A DNA stretch of 17,013 bases from Parcubacteria group bacterium GW2011_GWB1_42_6. Its GTDB lineage: Bacteria > Patescibacteriota > Minisyncoccia > Portnoybacterales > GWB1-42-6. The notes beneath the pieces are model-generated. The model was given only the letters and a program-made list of their open reading frames with translations, was not told where the DNA came from and ran no database searches. Below, in pieces: positions 11,673 to 17,013 of this stretch; within the stretch, counting starts at the first letter, position 1, and every line of letters begins with the position of its first letter. The stretch is from positions 1 through 17,013 of the forward strand of contig LCEC01000009.1 of the NCBI GenBank assembly GCA_000997475.1. The letters are read 5' to 3'. Both the position numbers and the translations under genes were made by a program.

Positions 11673-11920
11673 TTTTCAATTTGCAATTATCAATTTTCAA
11701 TCAATATTCAATATCTAATTTTCAATATCCAAACTCGGACACACCGGTCATTGCGAGTCCCGCGGCGGCGGGGCGAAGCAATCCCGTTATATCGCAGCTG
11801 TTGCCTATTCTTTTATGAGCTGCGCCGGTATCGCGGGATTGCTTCGTCGCTCTCGGGTCGCTCCTCGCAATGACGGAAATTTTCCGAGGTTGAAAATTGG
11901 ATTATTGATAATTGAAAATT
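11673..11920. repeat. Long nested repeat, left member of an inverted pair
   Basis: The outer parts (11673-11735 and 11889-11920) are AT-rich family sequence (TTTTCAATT units; ATTGAAAATTGGATTATTGA type on the right). The inner part begins GTCATTGCGAG (11748) and ends CTCGCAATGAC (11875). Halves are inverted relative to each other: GAAGCAATCCCG (11775-11786) against CGGGATTGCTTC (11834-11845). The reverse complement of 13179-13403 aligns along its whole length, apart from about 28 extra bases here near 11690-11725 and scattered substitutions. It ends 6 bp before the next start codon. Confidence 0.9.
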
Positions 11921-11926
11921 AAATTT

Positions 11927-13180
11927 ATGTCCGACCAAGCAATCATCAAAGTTTCCCAGCTTCTGCGAACGCCAGTCGAGTCGCTCGCGGAAATTTTTTC
12001 CAAAATGGAAAATCTAACCGGCAAAAAGGATGTTGTCAATAAGATTTTTGAAGAAAACCGCCAAATCATCAAACAGAAAATGGATATTTTGGGCGTTTCT
12101 TTGGAAAAAGGCGATTCGCAGTTTATTCAATTTGAATTGATAAAAAAAGCGCGCGAGGCCGATGCCAGTTTCGCCAAATTTTTGGGTTATCCGGATTTTA
12201 GCCGGCAAGAGGGTTGCCAGAATTTGATAGATAAAGTTATTCAGGCGGCCAATATTGATGATGGCTATTTTTTGAAAGAAGAAAAAATGAGGGGATTTTT
12301 GGTTTTAAATCCTCCCAAAAATATTATCAGCGCTTTGGGCTATAAATCCGCCCATGAAATGCTGGAAAAAGAAGATATTTACGAAGTTTTCGCGGCTTTA
12401 AGGTTCGTGGAAAACGAACGCTGGCTTAATGAAATATTTTTCAGGCCGTTCAACGATCTCACGGCCGACAGTTTTGAATCTCGTCCGGTGAAGGTGAAAG
12501 TCCTTTCCGAAAAATGGGCGGCGATCGGCGAGAAATTCGTCGGCAAAAAGCTCCATAACATCAGTCATTTGAAAGAAATGGGATTGATTTTTATCATTCC
12601 GATGAAAAAGGAAACTTTTGAGGGGCAGAATTTGGAAACTTTCAGTTTGCTTTTGCACTATATGCACGAGATTGATTTTTATTGCCGGCTTTTCCGCAAA
12701 TATTCAAGCGTTTCGGATTTTGGCACCAATATCGTGAAGCTCCTTTCGGGAACGGTTTCAACTTCCGTGATGCCCAAAAACAAAATGGTTTGGCGGATAA
12801 TCCAAAGATATCTTGCCAAGAATGATCCGCAGGATCCGCGGCTTTTTGAAGCGCATGTCAATCCCGAAACCGTCCATTGGTTCAAGGCCGAATCGGAAAT
12901 CGATAACTTGGCCGCGGCCAATCCCCAAATAAAGCTTGATTTTTGGCGGGGCAATGATGACTTTGCCGGCGAAATTTTTCCGGCCGGCCGCAAAGGCGAA
13001 GAAATCGTCAGTTTTGATCTTTTGGACAACATTATTTCATTGACGCATGGGGGATTGAGCAAGTATTTATATCATCAGCAGGAAGCGCTCTGGAATAAAA
13101 TATTCGTTGAATTCATGGGAGAACAAAAGTTGGAGGATTTGATAGTGGAAAATATAGAAAAGGGATTTATAGAATTGTAA
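11927..13180 (+). CDS. Unrecognised 417-residue soluble protein
   Basis: No family is recognised. The protein is hydrophilic, with no signal peptide or membrane segment and a mixed alpha/beta composition. It starts M-S-D-Q-A-I-I-K-V-S-Q-L-L. Notable features are a His/Tyr-rich segment L-L-L-H-Y-M-H-E-I-D-F-Y (about 243-254), S-G-T-V-S-T-S-V (about 275-282), and a C-terminal L-T-H-G-G-L-S-K-Y-L-Y-H-Q-Q (about 377-390). No nucleotide-binding or catalytic signature is clear. The start ATG 11927 is preferred over the TTG at 11912, since the five extra codons are repeat sequence. It is flanked on both sides by inverted copies of a repeat of about 225 bp, so the gene could be mobile or invertible. 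It lies between pfkB and fba; any link with sugar metabolism would be a guess. Confidence 0.85.
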   Translation: MSDQAIIKVSQLLRTPVESLAEIFSKMENLTGKKDVVNKIFEENRQIIKQKMDILGVSLEKGDSQFIQFELIKKAREADASFAKFLGYPDFSRQEGCQNLIDKVIQAANIDDGYFLKEEKMRGFLVLNPPKNIISALGYKSAHEMLEKEDIYEVFAALRFVENERWLNEIFFRPFNDLTADSFESRPVKVKVLSEKWAAIGEKFVGKKLHNISHLKEMGLIFIIPMKKETFEGQNLETFSLLLHYMHEIDFYCRLFRKYSSVSDFGTNIVKLLSGTVSTSVMPKNKMVWRIIQRYLAKNDPQDPRLFEAHVNPETVHWFKAESEIDNLAAANPQIKLDFWRGNDDFAGEIFPAGRKGEEIVSFDLLDNIISLTHGGLSKYLYHQQEALWNKIFVEFMGEQKLEDLIVENIEKGFIEL

Positions 13181-13403
13181 TTTTCAATTATCAATAATCC
13201 AATTTTCAATCTCGGAAAATTTCCGTCATTGCGAGGAGCGACCCGAGAGCGACGAAGCAATCCCGTGATATCGGCATCGTTCATGAAAAAAGTAGGCAAC
13301 GACTGCGATATAACGGGATTGCTTCGCCCCGCAGCTGCGGGGCTCGCAATGACTTGCGTGTCCGAGTTTAGATATTGATTGAGAATTGCAAATTGAAAAT
13401 TAA
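13179..13403. repeat. Long nested repeat, right member of an inverted pair
   Basis: Inverted copy of 11673-11920, beginning in the stop codon of the 417-residue gene. From left to right: AT-rich arm (13179-13210), GTCATTGCGAGGAGCGACCC (from 13225), GAAGCAATCCCG (13254-13265), a loop, CGGGATTGCTTCG (13315-13327), the perfect palindrome CCCCGCAGCTGCGGGG (13327-13342), CTCGCAATGAC (13343-13353), then GTGTCCGAG and the AT-rich arm to 13403. Its 3' half is the reverse complement of 4581-4620. Confidence 0.9.
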
Positions 13404-13431
13404 TTTTTTAAGCCAGTAAACAGAAGAATCA

Positions 13432-14316
13432 ATGGATCCCAAAGAGATATTAAAAAAAGCTCAAGATGAAAAATATGCCATCGGTTCTTTCAATTTCTCA
13501 ACCGCCGAGATTTTGAAGGCGATAGTGGCGGCGGCCAAAGAAACTAACTCGCCGGCGATCGTTTCCACTTCCCAAAAAGAAGCGGATTTTGTGGGCATTC
13601 GCGAAGCGGCGGCTTTGGTTGAAGCTTGGCGGCAAGCAACCAAACTGCCTTTGATTTTAAATTTGGACCACGGCAAAGATCAGGAAGAAATAAGGAAGGC
13701 CATAGCGGCGGGATATAACGCGATTCATTTTGACGGTTCTTCTTTTGATTACAAAGAGAATGTCCGCCAAACAAATAAGGTGGTAAAATATATTCGCGAG
13801 GTGGAGAAAACTTTTGATTGTTCCATTTTAGTTGAAGGGGAGCTTGGATATTTAAGAGGCAGTTCGGCCATAAATGACCATGTTTTGGAAATAAAGCCCG
13901 AAGATTTGACTTCTCCCGAACAAGCGCTGGATTTTGTTGAAAAAACCGGAATTGATTCTTTGGCGGTGGTGATCGGCAACGCGCACGGTATTTTCACCAA
14001 AAGTGAAGAAAAATTGGATCTTGAACGCTTGTCTCAAATCAAGGAAGCGGTGGGCGATCGGGTGTTTCTGGTTCTTCACGGCGGATCGGGGATTCCCGAG
14101 AACGATGTTAGAAAAGCCATAGAGTCCGGAATCGTGAAAGTCAACGTAAACACCGAATTAAGGATCGCTTACAAAGAATCAATCGAGAAAGAATTAAAAG
14201 ACAAACCGAAAGAAACAACGCCGTATAAAATTCTTTCGCCGGCTTTGGACGCGGTGAAAAAAGTCGTGAAAGAAAAAATGGAGGTGTTGGGATGCGGAGG
14301 GAAAAGTATAAACTAA
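13432..14316 (+). CDS. fba: Class II (zinc) fructose-bisphosphate aldolase family protein
   Basis: This enzyme reversibly splits fructose 1,6-bisphosphate, or a related ketose bisphosphate, into dihydroxyacetone phosphate and an aldehyde. All class II landmarks are present: L-N-L-D-H-G-K-D with Asp79 and zinc ligand His80, H-F-D-G-S-S (99-104), V-E-G-E-L-G (134-139), G-N-A-H-G with zinc ligand His185, L-H-G-G-S-G with zinc ligand His216, and the phosphate-binding K-V-N-V-N-T-E-L-R (236-244). The length of 294 residues fits the GatY/KbaY/FbaA short form. Tagatose-bisphosphate aldolase activity cannot be excluded. The start ATG 13432 lies about 28 bp after the repeat ends; no clear Shine-Dalgarno is seen. 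Confidence 0.94.
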   Translation: MDPKEILKKAQDEKYAIGSFNFSTAEILKAIVAAAKETNSPAIVSTSQKEADFVGIREAAALVEAWRQATKLPLILNLDHGKDQEEIRKAIAAGYNAIHFDGSSFDYKENVRQTNKVVKYIREVEKTFDCSILVEGELGYLRGSSAINDHVLEIKPEDLTSPEQALDFVEKTGIDSLAVVIGNAHGIFTKSEEKLDLERLSQIKEAVGDRVFLVLHGGSGIPENDVRKAIESGIVKVNVNTELRIAYKESIEKELKDKPKETTPYKILSPALDAVKKVVKEKMEVLGCGGKSIN

Positions 14317-14453
14317 TTTTCAATTATCAATAATCCAATTATCAATCAATATCTAATTTTCAATATTTAAGCTCTGTTAAGCGAAATCTATCTGAAAATT
14401 AATTATTAAATATTGATTGAAAATTTCAAATTGGATTATTGAAAATTAAACTC
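14317..14453. repeat. AT-rich palindromic intergenic repeat, copy 6
   Basis: The left arm begins TTTTCAATTATCAATAATCC (14317-14336) and continues with ATCAATATCTAATTTTCAAT. The right arm (about 14394-14449) is the inverse, ending TTGGATTATTGAAAATTAAA. A short unique centre (about 14370-14393) separates them. It ends next to the dehydrogenase start ATG. Confidence 0.8.
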
Positions 14454-15419
14454 ATGCCCAAAGTTTTCGTTACCCGCCGGATTCCGGAAATCGGAATCAA
14501 TATGCTCAAAGAAAAAGGTTATGATGTTGAAGTGAGTGATGTTGACGGAGTTCTTCCCCGGAAAGTTTTATTGGAAAAAGTCAAGGGGGCGGACGCGGTT
14601 CTTTCTCTTTTGACCGACAAAATAAACGCGGAATTTTTGGACGCGGCGGGTCCGCAATTGAAAATAGTGGCCAATTACGCCGTGGGTTTCGACAATATCG
14701 ATGTTAAAGCTCTCAATGAAAAAAATGTCATCGCGGCCAATACTCCCGGAGTTCTGAACGAATCGGTGGCGGAAATGAGCATTACTTTGCTTTTAGCTAT
14801 TGCCAAAAAGGTTGTGGAAGCGGATAAATTCATGCGAGAAGGGAAATACAAAGGTTGGGGGCCGATGATGTTTTTGGGAAATGATTTGGCGGGCAAGACT
14901 TTGGGATTGATCGGCCTTGGAAGGATTGGACAGGTTGTCGCCCAAAGAATGAGCGCGGGTTTTGAAATGAAAGTTATTTATTACGATATAAAAAGAAACG
15001 AAGAAGCGGAGAAAAAATACAATTTGGAATATCGCGATTTGGAAAGTTTGCTGAAAGACTCCGACTTTGTTTCAATTCATGTTCCGATGACGCCCGAAAC
15101 CAAGCATTTATTGGGAGCCGATCAATTTAAAATGATGAAAAAAACCGCTTATTTGGTAAATACGGCTCGAGGTCCCGTAATCGACGAAAACGCGCTGGTG
15201 GAAGCTTTAAAAGCCGGTTTAATCAAGGGAGTCGCTTTAGATGTTTATGAAAACGAACCGGCTATGGCCGAAGGCTTGAAAGATTTGCCAAATACCATTT
15301 TGATTCCTCATATCGCTTCGGCAACGGAAGAAACCCGCGGAGCGATGTCGGAACTGGCGGCCAAAAACATCATCGCGGCGCTTTCCGGAGAAGAGCCGAT
15401 GACCCCGATTAAAATCTAG
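14454..15419 (+). CDS. NAD-dependent D-2-hydroxyacid dehydrogenase (glyoxylate/hydroxypyruvate reductase type)
   Basis: This is a D-isomer-specific 2-hydroxyacid dehydrogenase, most like D-glycerate dehydrogenase or glyoxylate reductase; the exact substrate is inferred. The Rossmann motif is G-L-G-R-I-G (154-159), and Asp178 at the end of the next strand favours NAD over NADP. Catalytic residues are Arg239 in N-T-A-R-G, Glu268 in Y-E-N-E-P and His286 in P-H-I-A-S-A. The N-terminal substrate domain contains N-Y-A-V-G-F-D-N-I-D (74-83). At 321 residues it is full length. ATG 14454 (MPKVFVTRRIPEIG) is chosen over TTG 14439, whose extra five codons come from the adjoining repeat. It may return reducing equivalents to NAD in a fermentative cell. 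Confidence 0.94.
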   Translation: MPKVFVTRRIPEIGINMLKEKGYDVEVSDVDGVLPRKVLLEKVKGADAVLSLLTDKINAEFLDAAGPQLKIVANYAVGFDNIDVKALNEKNVIAANTPGVLNESVAEMSITLLLAIAKKVVEADKFMREGKYKGWGPMMFLGNDLAGKTLGLIGLGRIGQVVAQRMSAGFEMKVIYYDIKRNEEAEKKYNLEYRDLESLLKDSDFVSIHVPMTPETKHLLGADQFKMMKKTAYLVNTARGPVIDENALVEALKAGLIKGVALDVYENEPAMAEGLKDLPNTILIPHIASATEETRGAMSELAAKNIIAALSGEEPMTPIKI

Positions 15420-15420
15420 A

Positions 15421-15505
15421 ACCCTGCTAAATTACCAATTCATTGCAAATCTTACAAATTGAATTTATTAGTAATATTTGTAAAAGATTAGTAATTTAGT
15501 AGGGT
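15421..15505. repeat. Palindromic element upstream of the ferredoxin gene
   Basis: ACCCTGCTAAATTACCAAT (15421-15439) pairs with ATTAGTAATTTAGTAGGGT (15487-15505), 17 of 19 positions, and an inner stem AATCTT..ACAAAT continues it with a 2-nt indel. It ends 6 bp before the ferredoxin start, and the sequence GGGTGTC follows the arm as in the second copy. Confidence 0.8.
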
Positions 15506-15511
15506 GTCCAC

Positions 15512-15724
15512 ATGAAGATAAAACACTTTCGTTCAAAATGCATCGGTTGCCGGTCTTGCGAAGCGGTATGTCCGAAGTTTTTTGAAATTGGGCAAGATGG
15601 AATGGCTGTGCTAAAAGGAGCCCGGGAAAAAGATGGGTGTTTTGAATTGGAAGTTGAAGATATTGATTGCGTTAAGGAAGCCTCCCAAGTGTGTCCGGTG
15701 CAGATTATCGTGATTGGGGAATAA
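15512..15724 (+). CDS. Small single-cluster [4Fe-4S] ferredoxin
   Basis: This is a soluble electron carrier of 70 residues. Cysteines are at 10, 13, 16, 20, 43, 53 and 61. The motif C-I-G-C-R-S-C-E-A-V-C-P (10-21) and the distant C-P at 61-62 match the single-cluster ferredoxin layout in which Cys10, 13, 16 and 61 bind one [4Fe-4S] cluster, and Cys20 and Cys53 probably form a disulfide, as in the Desulfovibrio gigas type. The second C-x2-C-x2-C motif needed for a 2[4Fe-4S] protein is absent. The gene stands alone between two palindromic elements, so its redox partner cannot be read from context; the dehydrogenase upstream uses NAD and is an unlikely direct partner. Confidence 0.93.
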   Translation: MKIKHFRSKCIGCRSCEAVCPKFFEIGQDGMAVLKGAREKDGCFELEVEDIDCVKEASQVCPVQIIVIGE

Positions 15725-15730
15725 CTTGCG

Positions 15731-15814
15731 ACCCTGCGAAATTACAGATAAATACGGATATTACGGATTTAATTCTATCCATATCATCTGTAAAAATCGG
15801 TAATTCCGTAGGGT
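15731..15814. repeat. Palindromic element downstream of the ferredoxin gene
   Basis: ACCCTGCGAAATTAC (15731-15745) pairs with GTAATTCCGTAGGGT (15800-15814), 13 of 15 positions. The arm ends are near-identical to those of 15421-15505, including the trailing GTC, but the interior differs. Together the two copies bracket the ferredoxin gene. Confidence 0.8.
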
Positions 15815-15817
15815 GTC

Positions 15818-15846
15818 TTGATTTTTCTTAGCTAATCTGTTAAGAT
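15818..15846 (+). promoter_or_regulatory. sigma70-type promoter for rplY
   Basis: TTGATT (15818-15823) and TAAGAT (15841-15846) are separated by 17 bp, with the start expected near 15853 and a leader of about 30 nt before the ATG at 15882. It begins immediately after the palindromic element at 15731-15814. Confidence 0.6.
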
Positions 15847-15881
15847 TGATGCCATACAGATGAATTGTTTAATCGAAATTT

Positions 15882-16550
15882 ATGACCGAACTAAAAGCGG
15901 AGTCTAGGAAAATCGCGGGCAAAAAAAACAATCAGTTGCGAAGAACCGGCCAAATACCGGCTGTTTTATACGGCCACGGCATTGAATCTCAATCTGTTTC
16001 CGTTAATTCCAGGGATTTCAAAAAATCTTTATCCGAAGCAGGAGAAACCACGATTTTAATCCTTGATTTGGATGGAAAAAAACATAATGTGCTGATTCAT
16101 GATTTGAGCAAAGATATTTTGACGGGAGAAACAACTCATGTTGATTTTTACGAAGTGAGGATGGACGAGAAAATCAAGACTAAAATTCCGTTGGTTTTTA
16201 TCGGAGAATCTTTGGCGGTGAAATCCGAAGGGGGAGTGCTCGTCCACGCGTTGCAGGAGTTGGAAATTGAAGCTTTCCCGCAGGATTTGCCAAAAAACAT
16301 CGAAGTGGATATTTCGGCCTTAAAGACTTTTGAAGACAAGATAAAAGTTGAGAGTTTGAGATTGCCGGATTCCGTTAAAATCTTGAATGGTCCGGAAGAA
16401 ACAATCGTCTTGGCCGTTCCGCCCCGTTCCGAATCGGAACTGGCCGAGCTTGATACCGTGTCGGCCGAAGAACAAGTTGGCGAAATTAAAGTTGCGGGCA
16501 AAGAAGAAACGGCCGAAGAAGCTCCGGTTGAAGAAGGATCGGAAAAATAA
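15882..16550 (+). CDS. rplY: 50S ribosomal protein L25 (TL5/Ctc long form)
   Basis: L25 binds 5S rRNA in the large subunit; long forms (TL5/Ctc) carry an extra C-terminal domain. The N-terminus has L-K-A-E-S-R-K-I-A-G-K and L-R-R-T-G-Q-I-P-A-V-L-Y-G-H-G (about 20-34), the classic L25 motif. The L-I-H-D-L-S-K-D segment and H-V-D-F-Y-E-V (about 86-92) close the 5S-binding domain. The TL5 domain follows (about 95-185), including E-G-G-V-L-V-H and F-P-Q-D-L-P-K-N-I-E-V-D-I-S. The tail (about 186-222) is acidic (E-E-T-A-E-E-A-P-V-E-E). At 222 residues it is typical of the long form. It has its own promoter and no visible Shine-Dalgarno. Confidence 0.96.
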   Translation: MTELKAESRKIAGKKNNQLRRTGQIPAVLYGHGIESQSVSVNSRDFKKSLSEAGETTILILDLDGKKHNVLIHDLSKDILTGETTHVDFYEVRMDEKIKTKIPLVFIGESLAVKSEGGVLVHALQELEIEAFPQDLPKNIEVDISALKTFEDKIKVESLRLPDSVKILNGPEETIVLAVPPRSESELAELDTVSAEEQVGEIKVAGKEETAEEAPVEEGSEK

Positions 16551-16584
16551 TAAAAGGCCATTTGCCGGCAAAGGCAAAAAAATA

Positions 16585-17013
16585 GTGAAGAATATTTTTT
16601 TAAAAAGGAAAAACGCGAGACTGCTCTCGGTCTTGTGTTTTTTGTTCGCGGCGGTTTTTTTGGGAGGCGATTCTTTAGCTTCCCCCGATGAGTTAAAGGA
16701 AAATTTAAGGCGGCAAATCGACGATTTGCAAAATCAAATCAATCAATACCGCGAAAATATTTCCGGTCTCCAAAGCCAGGGCAAATCCTTGAACAGAGAA
16801 ATTTCTCTTCTGGACAGCAAGATGAAATCGACCGCCTTGGAAATAAAGAGAACCGATTTGTCAATTCAACAGGCGGAGATGGAGATTGGCAATAAAAACA
16901 CGGCTCTTGAAGAGGCGGAAAAGAAACTTGGCCGCGAAAGGGAAATAATCGCCCAAAGCATCCGTCAAATCGATGAACGGGATGAGCAGGGAATTTTAGA
17001 GATGATTCTTAAA
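16585..17013 (+). CDS. Secreted coiled-coil protein, EnvC/PcsB-like N-terminal part, cut by window edge
   Basis: The frame is open from GTG 16585 to the last base (143 codons) and continues beyond the window. A signal peptide is clear: V-K-N-I-F-L-K-R-K-N-A-R, a hydrophobic stretch (about 13-28), then S-L-A with probable cleavage after Ala32. From residue 35 on it is a long heptad-like coiled coil rich in Q, E, K, I and L (L-R-R-Q-I-D-D-L-Q-N-Q-I, and later E-E-A-E-K-K-L-G-R-E-R). This layout is typical of murein hydrolase activators and M23 peptidases of the EnvC/PcsB type, whose catalytic or LytM domain would come later. That part is not visible, so function is tentative. An AAAGG (16570-16574) lies upstream of the GTG. 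It starts 34 bp after rplY. Confidence 0.75.
   Translation, partial: MKNIFLKRKNARLLSVLCFLFAAVFLGGDSLASPDELKENLRRQIDDLQNQINQYRENISGLQSQGKSLNREISLLDSKMKSTALEIKRTDLSIQQAEMEIGNKNTALEEAEKKLGREREIIAQSIRQIDERDEQGILEMILK

Noticed and set aside
11673..13403. Classical insertion sequence formed by the inverted repeats
   Set aside because: The enclosed protein has no transposase motif, and the arms are compound repeats rather than typical IS ends; kept only as a possible mobile unit.
16148..16561. A 137-codon minus-strand open frame inside rplY
   Set aside because: Serine-rich translation of the antisense strand of the acidic L25 tail; rplY on the + strand is certain.
16553..16580. Terminator after rplY (GCCATTTGCCGGCAAAGGC)
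   Set aside because: The stem is short with a bulge and is followed by A, not T, on the + strand.

Overview
All genes in this window lie on the + strand. The gene set, the AT-rich leaders that mostly lack a Shine-Dalgarno sequence, the TrpR/YerC-type regulator and the many palindromic intergenic repeats suggest a member of the Candidate Phyla Radiation (Patescibacteria, Parcubacteria-like). This is an inference from gene content; no 16S rRNA gene is present. TGA is used as a normal stop, which argues against the recoded Gracilibacteria and Absconditabacteria.

Layout: (1) 1-2400 is an RNA and translation block: the 3' part of rnc, rpsP, a khpA-like KH gene with a damaged C-terminus, and trmD. 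Two good sigma70-type promoters and two intrinsic terminators are visible; rimM and rplS are absent. (2) 2500-7034 carries sugar-phosphate genes rpiB, rpe and a large transketolase, interrupted by a type IV pilin-like gene. (3) 7084-10670 is an accessory region. It holds a GIY-YIG gene between inverted hairpin repeats, a small membrane protein, a truncated copy of the 5' end of pfkB, a TrpR/YerC-like regulator between two near-identical 32-bp sites, a SleB-like cell-wall hydrolase with two N-terminal beta-rich repeats, and a membrane-anchored propeller-like protein. (4) 10671-15724 holds a PfkB-family kinase, an unrecognised 417-residue protein between long inverted repeats, class II aldolase, a D-2-hydroxyacid dehydrogenase and a ferredoxin between two palindromes. 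(5) 15882-17013 has ribosomal protein L25 and the start of a secreted coiled-coil protein of the EnvC/PcsB type.

Together rpiB, rpe, tkt, pfkB, fba and the hydroxyacid dehydrogenase form a non-oxidative pentose-phosphate and glycolytic gene neighbourhood. The most unusual property is the non-coding DNA. Six of the longer intergenic gaps hold an A/T-rich palindromic repeat related to ATTGAAAATTGGATTATTGA, sometimes with a GC-rich element nested inside, and several copies run right up to the next start codon. The strongest candidates for a second look are the inverted-repeat pair around 11927-13180, the cassette marked by the duplicated pfkB 5' end, the TrpR-like gene with its paired operator-like sites, and the GIY-YIG gene with REP-like flanks.
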